Shown: piece by piece, positions 38,851 to 46,875 of the stretch | How positions within the stretch are numbered: the stretch's first letter is position 1 | How the letters are laid out: every line of letters starts with the position of its first letter | The notes under the pieces: model-generated | The model's input: the letters and a program-made list of their open reading frames with translations, nothing else | What the model was told of the DNA's origin: nothing | The model's database searches: none | Position numbers and translations under genes: made by a program | IMG/VR virus record: IMGVR_UViG_3300037852_000136 | Location: 1-64,000 of that record | DNA length: 64,000 nucleotides | Strand: one strand, 5' to 3' | Source of the DNA: a virus

Positions 38851-39597
38851 ATGCTGATCGGTTACACCCGCTGCTCGACTGCCGACCAGGCGGACGGCTC
38901 CACCATCGCGGAGCAGGAGCGCATGATCCGCGGCGTCGCGATGATGCGCGGCGTCGACCAGTACGACATCGTATTCTATTCCGACCCGGCGGTCTCGGGC
39001 TCGATCAGTCTCGCGCGCCGCCCGCAAGGCGCCGAGCTGGTGGCCAACCTCAAGAAGGGCGACATCATCATCGCGGCCAAGCTAGACCGCCTGTTTCGCT
39101 CCGCCCAGGACGCTCTTTACGTGGCGGAGTACATGGCGGAGCGCGGGGTAGGGATCATCCTGGCCGACATGGGCCACACGCCCGTCACCGAGAACGGCGC
39201 CTCGAAGTTGTTCTTCACCATGCTGGCGGCGTTCGCCGAGTTCGAGCGCACGCGCATCAATGAGCGCACTGAGTCCGGCCGTGACGCCAAGCGAAAGCAG
39301 ATGGGATGTGTGGGTGCGGTCCCCTACGGTTTCCGCAAGACGGGCAAGCGACGGGACTCGTTCCTGGTCGAGAACTTCTCCGAGCAGAAGAACATCCAGG
39401 CCATGTACGACCTCAAGTCGCAGGGGATGACCTACGAGCAGGTGGCGATCGAGCTGGCGGCCAACGGCGTGTACAATCGCGCCGGCCGGCCATTCAACCG
39501 CGGTCAGATATTCTCGCTGGTGAAGGCGCATCGGCAGGGAGTGGGGGTAGCAGGTTTGCCCCGTGCTAGTGGGGCGGGGGAAGGAGCAACGGTGTAA
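38851..39597 (+). CDS. Serine recombinase (resolvase/invertase type)
   Basis: 248 residues from the ATG at 38851, which has GGGGAGG upstream; an earlier in-frame ATG at 38770 abuts the -10 box and would precede transcription. LIGYTRCSTADQADGSTIAE has the catalytic Ser region; YDIVFYSDPAVSGS and IIAAKLDRLFRSAQDAL carry the active-site Arg residues; AFAEFERTRINERTESGRDA is the long E helix. The C-terminal HTH (MTYEQVAIELAANGVYN) is of Hin/resolvase size. It could integrate, resolve or invert DNA. It is flanked by sugar-transfer genes, so inversion control is worth checking. Confidence 0.88.
   Translation: MLIGYTRCSTADQADGSTIAEQERMIRGVAMMRGVDQYDIVFYSDPAVSGSISLARRPQGAELVANLKKGDIIIAAKLDRLFRSAQDALYVAEYMAERGVGIILADMGHTPVTENGASKLFFTMLAAFAEFERTRINERTESGRDAKRKQMGCVGAVPYGFRKTGKRRDSFLVENFSEQKNIQAMYDLKSQGMTYEQVAIELAANGVYNRAGRPFNRGQIFSLVKAHRQGVGVAGLPRASGAGEGATV
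39558..39575. repeat. Dispersed hairpin, degenerate copy (in gene)
   Basis: GCCCC-GTGCTAGT-GGGGC near the 3' end of the recombinase, encoding L-P-R-A-S-G-A. Confidence 0.5.
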
Positions 39598-39740
39598 TGG
39601 TTTGGATTAACTATAAAGGTGATTTACGTTCGGGCGTTAAGTGTCCGAAGTGCGGTTGTGCGCCTGCAGGAATATTGCGTTGTTGGAACTGTAAAACATG
39701 GCTGCTGTTAGCGTGGTTCGGGTGTAAAGCGGATGTCTGA
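39597..39740 (+). CDS. Small zinc-ribbon protein
   Basis: 47 residues. VKCPKCGCAPAGILRCWNCK has two Cys-x-x-Cys pairs, then a hydrophobic end (TWLLLAWFGCK). The start overlaps the recombinase stop by one base (TAATG) and it overlaps the next gene by eight. Function unknown. Confidence 0.6.
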   Translation: MVWINYKGDLRSGVKCPKCGCAPAGILRCWNCKTWLLLAWFGCKADV

Positions 39741-41127
39741 CCGCGCCGCCGCCACCCGCTTCTACGAGCAGGCCGATAAGGTCCGCAAGGACACCTCGGA
39801 CCCGCTCAACGCCAAGCGCTCGTATGAGATGTTCTCGGCCGCTTGCTACGCGGATCCGACATGGTGGCTAGCGTGGTATCAGCATGGGAACAACCACAAC
39901 GACATCAAGCTTCATCACGCGGCCGTCGCCTGCTGGCGCCGCGCTTTGCATTGCGAGATCGAGAACCCGATCGATCGCGCTAAGGTTCTCTCCAACTTCG
40001 GGTGGGGCCTCTCGCAGATCGGCGAGATCGATGCTGCTTTCACGGCCTTGACCGAAGCCACCAAGCTCAATCCGAAAAGCGGTAGCGCGTGGACCAACCT
40101 ATCGACCATTCAAGGCCAGTTGGGCTCGCCTGCGGCAGCGGTGGGCTCGGCCCGCATCGGCAAGAACCTGGACCCCGAGAACCTCTCCGGCCAGATGGCG
40201 CTCAGCTTCGCCCTGCTGTTCAATCGTCAGTTTGTCGAGGGCTTCAAGGAGTTCGAGTGTCGCTACGCCTACGCACTTCACAATTTCCTTCACTATCCCT
40301 ACCCGAAGTGGTTGGGAGAAGAAAACCAGACCGTCTTTTTAGTGGCCGACCAGGGTTTGGGCGACACGCTTTCGTTCGCCCGCTTTGTACCTTTAGCCGC
40401 CAGCAAGGCTCGCTTCCTCCATCTCTACGTGCAGCCTGAGCTGCTTCGCTTGTTCCAGCACGCATTCATGTTCCTGAAGAACGTCAACATTATCCCGTTT
40501 CAGGTGCAGTGTCCCTACCCCGAGGCGGACGCGTGGACCACGTTCGTGAGCTTGCCGTTTGCCCTTGGCCTCACCGACGACCAGATCCGCAACGCGCCAC
40601 CGATCCAGGCTCCGACCACCCGCTTACCCGCTTCTTGGCGAGTGCCCGGCCAGAAGCTTCACGTCGGCATCGCGTGGGCGGGCAGTGACTTGAACCTGAT
40701 CAACAAGCACCGCTCGATCCCGCTCACCCACTTCTTCGATCTGGCGCGCGTCAAGGGGGCACAGCTCTACTCGCTCCAGATCGACCACCCCAAGATCAAG
40801 GAGATGAACGACCTCGGCGGCGGCGCGTTCATCCGCGACTTGTCGAGCTACGTGCGCGATATCGTCGACACCATGAGCCTCCTGCGCGATCTCGACCTTG
40901 TGATCACGTGCGAGAGCGCGCTCGGGCATATCTGTGCGACGATCGGTAAGGAGTGCTGGATTCCCTACTCATTCCTTGGTCGCGATTATCGCATTTCTCA
41001 CAACGGAGACGATCGCATATGGACCCCCAGTCATCGCATCTTCCCTCAAGGCAAAAACCAAAGGTGGGAGCCGGTCTTCGAAAGGATCGAGCAAGCGCTG
41101 GCCATGAAGCTGCGCGCGAAGTCGTGA
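39733..41127 (+). CDS. TPR-glycosyltransferase
   Basis: 464 residues. The first 190 are TPR repeats (SYEMFSAACYADPTWWLAWY, AFTALTEATKLNPKSGSAWT). The C-terminal part resembles GT41/GT9-like transferases that follow TPRs: VFLVADQGLGDTLSFARFVP, HVGIAWAGSDLNLINKHRSI, YSLQID and VITCESALGHICATIG (donor-binding). Such proteins transfer sugars to proteins or surface glycans. It is coupled downstream to a small gene by GTGA. Confidence 0.8.
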   Translation: MSDRAAATRFYEQADKVRKDTSDPLNAKRSYEMFSAACYADPTWWLAWYQHGNNHNDIKLHHAAVACWRRALHCEIENPIDRAKVLSNFGWGLSQIGEIDAAFTALTEATKLNPKSGSAWTNLSTIQGQLGSPAAAVGSARIGKNLDPENLSGQMALSFALLFNRQFVEGFKEFECRYAYALHNFLHYPYPKWLGEENQTVFLVADQGLGDTLSFARFVPLAASKARFLHLYVQPELLRLFQHAFMFLKNVNIIPFQVQCPYPEADAWTTFVSLPFALGLTDDQIRNAPPIQAPTTRLPASWRVPGQKLHVGIAWAGSDLNLINKHRSIPLTHFFDLARVKGAQLYSLQIDHPKIKEMNDLGGGAFIRDLSSYVRDIVDTMSLLRDLDLVITCESALGHICATIGKECWIPYSFLGRDYRISHNGDDRIWTPSHRIFPQGKNQRWEPVFERIEQALAMKLRAKS

Positions 41128-41258
41128 CCTATTCGGGGCCTGACATTTTATCGCGTCTCGATTCGGTGACGATTTGCGGTGTCGTGATTCAACGGCCGGC
41201 GCATATCCAGCGCTCGTTGTGGACGCGTTTTTGGGAAGAAAGATCGTGGATCGTATGA
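41124..41258 (+). CDS. Small protein between transferase and methylase
   Basis: 44 residues from a GTG that overlaps the TPR gene stop; its own stop overlaps the next ATG. TYSGPDILSRLDSVTICGVV then a Trp/Arg-rich end. Function unknown. Confidence 0.5.
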   Translation: MTYSGPDILSRLDSVTICGVVIQRPAHIQRSLWTRFWEERSWIV

Positions 41259-42103
41259 CTGAACACACCATCGCGCTGCGCCACCCCGCCGGCCGCCAGA
41301 TCGCATTTAAGATGCTTTTGGACCCCGAGTTCGTGTCGGACCAGTACATCATCGAGTACTGCAACAAGCAGGCGTGCTACGAGCCCGAGGTGGCGTGGGT
41401 CATGATGCGGGCGCTTCGTCCCGGCGACAAGGCGGTGGATGTCGGCGCTTGCGTGGGCTTCTTCACCCTGCTGGCGTCTCAGCTCGTCGGGCCGACCGGT
41501 GAAGTGGTGGCGGTAGAGCCCGGCCTTGACAATCTCCCAAAGCTGAAGGCTAACCTCGCTTTGAACCTGTTTCCTCCCGAGCACGGCTCCGGCAAGCCGA
41601 TCAGCAACGTGGCGATCGTGGAGCAGCCGTTGTTCGCGCGGGCGGAGCTAGTCAAATTTTACCAGAACAGTGATAGCAGTGGCGGCCACGCTCTATGGGA
41701 TCCGGCCCTTTGGGAGGGCAACACGAAGACTCGTGCGGCACTCCCGCATACTGTTAATTGGGCCGCTACCACCCTCAACCGTATCACGCCCTCCCCCTGC
41801 CGCCTGATCAAGCTTGACACCGAGGGGGCGGAGGAGCGCATCCTGCAGGGCGGCAACAACGTTTTGATTGTGCAACACCCGCCCTTCATCGTCGCCGAGA
41901 TCAACCAGTTCGGTCTGAACCAGATGATGTGCTCGCCCGACAGTTTACGAGCTTACATGCGGGTACATGGGTATGATACCTTCGTGCTGTATCCTGATGG
42001 CGCTTACCCCGAACTGGTGCCGCCCCGCAAGACGATTGTGTGTGAGCACATTTGGAACGTCCTGTTCAGCTCTGTCTCTGACGTAGCGAGCATTTGGCGA
42101 TGA
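41255..42103 (+). CDS. FkbM-family methyltransferase
   Basis: 282 residues. GDKAVDVGACVGFFTLLASQ is the SAM-binding motif I; EVVAVEPGLDNLPKLKANLA is motif II of FkbM proteins; CRLIKLDTEGAEERILQGG is the KLDTEGAE hallmark. The family methylates sugar hydroxyls. With three glycosyltransferases upstream it likely caps or decorates the same glycan. Confidence 0.88.
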   Translation: MTEHTIALRHPAGRQIAFKMLLDPEFVSDQYIIEYCNKQACYEPEVAWVMMRALRPGDKAVDVGACVGFFTLLASQLVGPTGEVVAVEPGLDNLPKLKANLALNLFPPEHGSGKPISNVAIVEQPLFARAELVKFYQNSDSSGGHALWDPALWEGNTKTRAALPHTVNWAATTLNRITPSPCRLIKLDTEGAEERILQGGNNVLIVQHPPFIVAEINQFGLNQMMCSPDSLRAYMRVHGYDTFVLYPDGAYPELVPPRKTIVCEHIWNVLFSSVSDVASIWR

Positions 42104-42432
42104 CCCTTACTGCCGACGAGTTCGCGGTTCTCATGATCGCCATGCAGGGCGAGTCGATGATGGCGATCGGACGGTGGCAAAAGCCGACTGAGAGCCTTAT
42201 CGAGAAGGGGTATCTCCAATCCCGCGGCGGCGACAACTTCAATTGCGTCATCACTCCAGAAGGACGAGCAGCCTGCGAGGCGCGGGATCGAGAGGGCATG
42301 GATGCGTTGAAAGTGGCAGTTAATAAGCCCAGACCGGCAACCGAAACGGAGGAAAAGAAAACTGTCATGTTTGGCGGGGCACTTGCTACAGTTCCTAAGC
42401 GCTGCCCCCATTGCGGAGGTGTTCTTGAGTAA
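42100..42432 (+). CDS. Winged-helix-like protein with zinc knuckle
   Basis: 110 residues, ATGA-coupled to the methyltransferase. LTADEFAVLMIAMQGESMMA then TESLIEKGYLQSRGGDNF and CVITPEGRAACEAR fit a winged helix. The end (KRCPHCGGVLE) is a zinc knuckle. Possible regulator. Confidence 0.6.
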   Translation: MTLTADEFAVLMIAMQGESMMAIGRWQKPTESLIEKGYLQSRGGDNFNCVITPEGRAACEARDREGMDALKVAVNKPRPATETEEKKTVMFGGALATVPKRCPHCGGVLE

Positions 42433-42766
42433 GCCCGGCGTTGAAGTCAGCCTGCCGAAGTCCTGGATCGACAAGCAGGATGTCGGGTTCTTCTTCGATC
42501 ATCCCGACCGGCACGCGCACATCCGCGCCCCCCTTGGGGACGAGATGAAGGGCGAGTTCTGGTCTCTCGGCGAGCACCAGCGGGATCGCCGTCGCGTTTT
42601 ATTGTGGCGCGTGCCGCAGGACAACCCGTACTATCGGCAGGACCGTTCGTTCTTGAAGATTCCTTTCCTTCTGTTTTCGGACGAAACGGTGGAAGACACC
42701 GACGAGATTCTCCTTCCTATTCTCAGGGAAATGATGAACAATGCTGCGGAGGGTTTTGCGAGATGA
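42425..42766 (+). CDS. Hypothetical protein
   Basis: 113 residues from a TTG that overlaps the upstream stop; no ATG fits the coupled position. FFFDHPDRHAHIRAPLGDEM and DRRRVLLWRVPQDNPYYRQD are mixed charged and aromatic. The acidic C-terminus has FLLFSDETVEDTDEILLPIL. Function unknown. Confidence 0.55.
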   Translation: MSKPGVEVSLPKSWIDKQDVGFFFDHPDRHAHIRAPLGDEMKGEFWSLGEHQRDRRRVLLWRVPQDNPYYRQDRSFLKIPFLLFSDETVEDTDEILLPILREMMNNAAEGFAR

Positions 42767-42996
42767 AAAATTTCATTGCTGGTATTTTCACAGCTTTTGC
42801 GCTGGTTAGCGGGGTTGCTTTTGCAGTTGAAGGGACCCCCGGAACATCCCTGCCTCTTGTTGGGTCTATACCGATAGAAAGTTATCCAGGCGCGTATTTG
42901 AACGCGCTAGCGCACGGACGTTTTGGCAACAAAATGATAGTCATCCAAGTCGACGAAATCGGCCGAGTCATTTGTTCTGATAGGAGTCAGCCATGA
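42763..42996 (+). CDS. Small exported protein
   Basis: 77 residues with a signal peptide (KNFIAGIFTAFALVSGVAFA-VEG) and a short mature part. ATGA overlaps on both sides. It would act in the periplasm; function unknown. Confidence 0.65.
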   Translation: MKNFIAGIFTAFALVSGVAFAVEGTPGTSLPLVGSIPIESYPGAYLNALAHGRFGNKMIVIQVDEIGRVICSDRSQP

Positions 42997-43205
42997 GTTG
43001 GACCAAATCCGTTTTCAGTTCCCATGTCGACGAGATCGGGTACGACTCCGACAAGCAGGAGCTGACCGTTACTTGGAAGAACGGTCGCATGTCCGCCTAC
43101 GAGGGGGTTGATGAGCAGACCGCGCATCAGGCCGCCAATGCCCCTTCGGTCGGGCAGTTCCTCCATAGTGAGATCAAACCGAACTATCGGCACAAATACA
43201 TATGA
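42993..43205 (+). CDS. KTSC-domain protein
   Basis: 70 residues. VFSSHVDEIGYDSDKQELTV then WKNGRMSAYEGVDEQTAHQA and SVGQFLHSEIKPNYRHKY match the KTSC domain, a small phage domain of unknown function. Confidence 0.8.
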   Translation: MSWTKSVFSSHVDEIGYDSDKQELTVTWKNGRMSAYEGVDEQTAHQAANAPSVGQFLHSEIKPNYRHKYI

Positions 43206-43471
43206 CCCAACCCCTCGTCGAGCCCCGCTCCAACGATCCCGCCCTGCGTTTCGCCGCCATGGCGGAGCGCATAACGCACAACGCCAACCAGTCCTTTGGC
43301 GGAGCGGTGGTGATTGTTCCCCCCAGCGGTGACCCGATCGAGATTTTGATGCTCGACCCGCACTCGGACATCGCAATGTTCTGGGGTACGATCCGCTCCA
43401 AGATCGATATCCTGCTGGCGACGGCGGAAGCCGAGAAGCGCCGGCAACAGGGCTTCGGCCAAGGAAGGTAG
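43202..43471 (+). CDS. Small conserved phage protein
   Basis: 89 residues. AERITHNANQSFGGAVVIVP then PSGDPIEILMLDPHSDIAMF and WGTIRSKIDILLATAEAEKR. I have seen this type near head genes of phages. No known function. Confidence 0.65.
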   Translation: MTQPLVEPRSNDPALRFAAMAERITHNANQSFGGAVVIVPPSGDPIEILMLDPHSDIAMFWGTIRSKIDILLATAEAEKRRQQGFGQGR

Positions 43472-43575
43472 CGCATGAGCTGGAACATCGCCGGTTTTTT
43501 TGAAACCCACCTTTTTAGGCATGGCTATCGCGGGCACGTCGTGCTATTTGTCAATAACGTCGGCATCATTCTCAA

Positions 43576-43592
43576 CCCCGCTGGACGCGGGG
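43576..43592. repeat. Dispersed hairpin, copy 24
   Basis: CCCCGC-TGGAC-GCGGGG, upstream of or inside the next gene depending on its start. Confidence 0.65.
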
Positions 43593-43618
43593 GCAACCCA
43601 CACGAAAGGGCTCACCTC

Positions 43619-43930
43619 ATGGTAACCGTCACCGTCGGCCACAAGATCAATTGCAGCATCGGCTTCCTCGACACCAACGGCAACCCGATGATCACCCCGC
43701 CCGTGCCGGACGCCGTTCCGACCTGGACCAACACCACGCCCGCCACCGAGACCTTGGTGGCATCCGGCGACGGCCTGACGGCCGTGGCGACCGCACTGGT
43801 GGCCGGCTCCGACGAGATCGACCTTGCGCTAGCGGTGGGCGGTGTTGCCTTCAAGGCCCTCGTAGCGGTCACCGTGCAGGCGGCGCCGCAGACGCTTGGT
43901 TCCGTCACCATCAACACGACGGTCGTCTAG
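43619..43930 (+). CDS. Ig-like beta domain protein
   Basis: 103 residues from the ATG at 43619, where a single Ig-like domain starts (TVTVGHKINCSIGFLDTNGN, then VWT-like VPTWTNTTPATETL and AVGGVAFKALVAVTVQ). An in-frame ATG at 43475 with a GGAAGG RBS would add 48 residues, including N-P-A-G-R-G-G from a hairpin. Similar domains occur in phage surface and decoration proteins. 43472-43618 is otherwise empty. Confidence 0.6.
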   Translation: MVTVTVGHKINCSIGFLDTNGNPMITPPVPDAVPTWTNTTPATETLVASGDGLTAVATALVAGSDEIDLALAVGGVAFKALVAVTVQAAPQTLGSVTINTTVV

Positions 43931-43955
43931 TCCTGCCGGTGCATGGTAGGCCGCG

Positions 43956-43998
43956 AGGGCGGTCTGGATTGTGGGGAAACGCAACCCCAGACCGCCCT
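43956..43998. terminator. Strong stem-loop, possible terminator
   Basis: AGGGCGGTCTGG pairs perfectly with CCAGACCGCCCT over a 19-base loop. There is no T-run; AGGAGG of the next gene follows 13 bases later, so attenuation or RNA processing is also possible. Confidence 0.6.
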
Positions 43999-44017
43999 CT
44001 GCTTCTAGGAGGTTACA

Positions 44018-44254
44018 ATGATCGGCACGCTCATCGGGTTGATCTTCCTGTGCATCATTGTCGGCTTCGTTTGGTGGGCAGTTGTCGGGCAGCTGTTTCC
44101 GATGATCGCGCCCTACATCGGCGAGCCCTTCATGACGTTTATCAGGATCATCCTGGCATTCATCATCCTGTGCATCGTTTTGTACGTCATCGCTATCATG
44201 CTCGGTTTTGCCGGCATCCATGTTGGCGGGCCGTTTTCCGGCGGGATTCACTGA
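44018..44254 (+). CDS. Small membrane protein
   Basis: 78 residues with two strong membrane segments (LIGLIFLCIIVGFVWWAVVG and FIRIILAFIILCIVLYVIAI). AGGAGG precedes the ATG. Located directly before the terminase. It could be a holin-like or superinfection protein; nothing decides. Confidence 0.65.
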   Translation: MIGTLIGLIFLCIIVGFVWWAVVGQLFPMIAPYIGEPFMTFIRIILAFIILCIVLYVIAIMLGFAGIHVGGPFSGGIH

Positions 44255-44266
44255 TAGCTTTGCTAC

Positions 44267-46168
44267 ATGGCAGGTTGGTCCGCTCGCAAGCGACAGACGG
44301 TCGAGAAGGCGTTTTACGCGTATCTCGCCCAATGCGTCGTCAACTCCAAGGACTTGGGCAAGATCAATCTCGGCGAGCACCTGTTTTATGGGCAGCGCTG
44401 GGCGATCACTGAAATATTCGACGCGCTCGAAGACGATATCCGTTTCATCTACATCCTCAAGTCCCGCCAGCTCGGCATCTCCACCCTCATTCGCGTCCTC
44501 ATCGCTTTCCTACAGGGGGTCTTCCCCGGCCTGAAGGGCGCGATCGTGTTCGACACGGACTCCAACAAATCGAAGGCGCACGTCGAGCTTAAGTCGGTCA
44601 TCGACAATCTTCCTGCGCATCTCAAGTTCCCCAAGGTCATAAAGGACAACCGCGAGGGCATGATCCTCGCGAACGAGTCCAGCATCTTGTTCATGTCGGC
44701 CGGCGTGCGCGAGAGCAAGAGCAGCGGCACGCTCGGCCGGTCGACCGACTTGACGGTCAGCCACTGTTCGGAGCTGTGCTCGTGGTCGAACGCGACTGGC
44801 GTAGTGGCGCTGGAGAACGCCTACAGTGAGGTGCACCCTGACCGCCTTTACATCTACGAGTCCACGGCGCGCGGCTTCAATTCGTGGCACGTAATGTGGA
44901 AAAATGCGCGCTTGGATACAGCGCATTGCAAGTGCATTTTCCTGGGGTGGTGGAGCAAAGACAGCCAGCGGATCGAGCAGTCGCACCCCGATTTCGCCCT
45001 TTATGGAACGCTACCGCCTTCTCCTCGCGAGGCTGAGAAAATCTCGAACGTCAAGGAACTGTACGATTTCGACGTTTCGGTTGAGCAGCTTGCTTGGGTT
45101 CGTCGGAAGATGGATCCCGCGGCACAAAGTCTAGGTGATGCTGATCCTGAGTTCGATGGCGACACGACGAAGATTCAAGAGCAGCCATGGACGGAATCTG
45201 AAGCGTTCCAGCAAACGGGCTCCGCCTTCTTCGCGTCCGAGAACCTAACGGATCTAACCAACAAGTACGTCTCGGACGACTTCCAGACATATATGTACCA
45301 TTGCGGCGCTGAGTTTGCCGACATGCGGGTTTTCAAGGCCGACAACATGAAGTCGGTGGAACTGAAAGTTTGGGAGGAACCAGATCATGATGGCGTCTAC
45401 GTTATCGGAATCGACCCGGCTTATGGCGAAAATGAGAAAAATTGTCGAAGCGCTATACAAGTCCTTCGATGCTACGCCGATGGAATCGATCAGGTGGCAG
45501 AGTATGCGTGGCCTCTTGTCACGACACGCCAGCTCTCTTGGGCAATTGCGTCCCTGCTGGGCTGGTACGGGGCTGGAAGAGGGCAGGTGCGATATATACT
45601 GGAGCTTAACGGTCCAGGCCAAGCCGTCCTCAACTCTCTCAAAGATCTGAAATTCCAGATCGAGAACGGTTACCAGTTCGAGAAACTCGACGCCAAGGGC
45701 TTGCGTGATATTTTTCGTAACGTTTCGCAGTACATCTACAGTCGCGTCGACGCGATTGGGCCAGGGCACAATGTACATTTCAAAACGGATCTCCAGCGCA
45801 AGATCCTAATTATGGAGCGGTTGCGAGATTTCACCTCCAACGGTAATCTTCGGGTTAGGTCGATGGAGCTGATCGAGGAGATGGTGTCGATCTCTCGGGA
45901 CGGCGACAAAATTGCCGGTAGCGACAAGGACGATAGGGTGATAGCCTTGGCGCTGGCGTCGTACTATTGGGAGACCAAGATCAGACGCGACCTCATTGTG
46001 AGGAAGATGACGCGCGACTCGGAGGCGGCTCGCCGCAGGCTTAGCATCGTGGACCAGGTGACGCTTTTCAACCAGAACAACCTCGAACAGTTCTTTGCCG
46101 GCAAGCGCATGGAACGCATCTCGGCGGCACGCAACGTGAACCGGCAGCGATGGCGTTATGGCAGGTAG
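44267..46168 (+). CDS. terL: Terminase large subunit
   Basis: 633 residues. The ATPase shows YILKSRQLGISTLIRVLIAF (Walker A variant), VFDTDSNKSKAHVELK, SSILFMSAGVRESKSSGTLG and LTVSHCSELCSW (Walker B region). The nuclease domain starts at VYVIGIDPAYGENEKN (metal Asp) and has a further acidic site at GSDKDDRVIALALASYY. It packages DNA through the portal. A small terminase subunit is not clearly recognised; the next small HTH protein is one candidate. Confidence 0.92.
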   Translation: MAGWSARKRQTVEKAFYAYLAQCVVNSKDLGKINLGEHLFYGQRWAITEIFDALEDDIRFIYILKSRQLGISTLIRVLIAFLQGVFPGLKGAIVFDTDSNKSKAHVELKSVIDNLPAHLKFPKVIKDNREGMILANESSILFMSAGVRESKSSGTLGRSTDLTVSHCSELCSWSNATGVVALENAYSEVHPDRLYIYESTARGFNSWHVMWKNARLDTAHCKCIFLGWWSKDSQRIEQSHPDFALYGTLPPSPREAEKISNVKELYDFDVSVEQLAWVRRKMDPAAQSLGDADPEFDGDTTKIQEQPWTESEAFQQTGSAFFASENLTDLTNKYVSDDFQTYMYHCGAEFADMRVFKADNMKSVELKVWEEPDHDGVYVIGIDPAYGENEKNCRSAIQVLRCYADGIDQVAEYAWPLVTTRQLSWAIASLLGWYGAGRGQVRYILELNGPGQAVLNSLKDLKFQIENGYQFEKLDAKGLRDIFRNVSQYIYSRVDAIGPGHNVHFKTDLQRKILIMERLRDFTSNGNLRVRSMELIEEMVSISRDGDKIAGSDKDDRVIALALASYYWETKIRRDLIVRKMTRDSEAARRRLSIVDQVTLFNQNNLEQFFAGKRMERISAARNVNRQRWRYGR

Positions 46169-46358
46169 ACCCGCCATGAACGTCTATCCACGAGCGACGA
46201 TTGTTGGCGCGGTTGCCGACTATCTTCTAGGTATGAAGTACAAGGGTATCTGTGCTAAGTGGGGTATCAGCGGTGGGGTGCTGTCTTACTACCTTCGCAA
46301 GGTAAAGTGTTTCAAACGTCGGAGTAGCCGTGGCAAAGTTCTCAGCAAAATGCCCTGA
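46158..46358 (+). CDS. Small HTH protein after terminase
   Basis: 66 residues from the ATG at 46158 (an ATG at 46176 also fits). RATIVGAVADYLLGMKYKGI then CAKWGISGGVLSYYLRKV is a homeodomain-like helix-turn-helix, and the C-terminus is basic. It could be a small terminase or DNA-recognition factor. It overlaps the terminase end. Confidence 0.6.
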   Translation: MAGRPAMNVYPRATIVGAVADYLLGMKYKGICAKWGISGGVLSYYLRKVKCFKRRSSRGKVLSKMP

Positions 46359-46875
46359 ATGCGCCAGCAAGTTCCCGTGGGAGCCCACTAAGGGCTACCC
46401 CAAGGCGTGCCCCCTTTGTGGGTTCGACACCTCGATCGACGAGGACGCCACCGCCATCGTGATCCCGGCGTTCCTCTCCGCCAAGTCAAAGGCCAACGAC
46501 AAGCTCTACCGGGACATGGAGAAGGGATCGGAGTTCAGGGCGCACGCGGCGGCTGAAGCGGCTGGTGTGCCGGTATCCGAGATGGCGGGGTTGAAGATCA
46601 CCGATCTCAATGACCGGCGCGACGCTGAGATTTCAGCCAAGGACACCGAGGCGAGGGCGGCGGCTGCGCGCCTTGGGATGAAGTCGCTTGATGCACCCTT
46701 CCAGCAGAACGGCGCGTCTTATAGTCCGGCCGTCCAAGCAGGACCCTTCGCCAATTCGGGAGCTAAGTTCCAGACGGTGTTGCGCGAACAGCACGCCAAC
46801 GCCACCAACTACGCGGGGATCAGCGATCAGCCGGCCGCGGAGGTGATGAACCCCGGCTATAGGCGCCGCGGATGA
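46330..46875 (+). CDS. Zinc-finger protein before portal
   Basis: 181 residues from a GTG. KCPECASKFPW and KACPLCGFD form a zinc ribbon. The rest is helical and Ala-rich (SEFRAHAAAEAAGVPVSEMA). It is ATGA-coupled to the portal gene. Similar proteins precede portals in some podophages; function unknown. Confidence 0.65.
   Translation: MAKFSAKCPECASKFPWEPTKGYPKACPLCGFDTSIDEDATAIVIPAFLSAKSKANDKLYRDMEKGSEFRAHAAAEAAGVPVSEMAGLKITDLNDRRDAEISAKDTEARAAAARLGMKSLDAPFQQNGASYSPAVQAGPFANSGAKFQTVLREQHANATNYAGISDQPAAEVMNPGYRRRG

Noticed and set aside
38851-39597. Calling the serine recombinase the phage integrase
   Set aside because: Its size fits resolvase/invertase rather than large serine integrases, and no attachment site or host junction is in the window.
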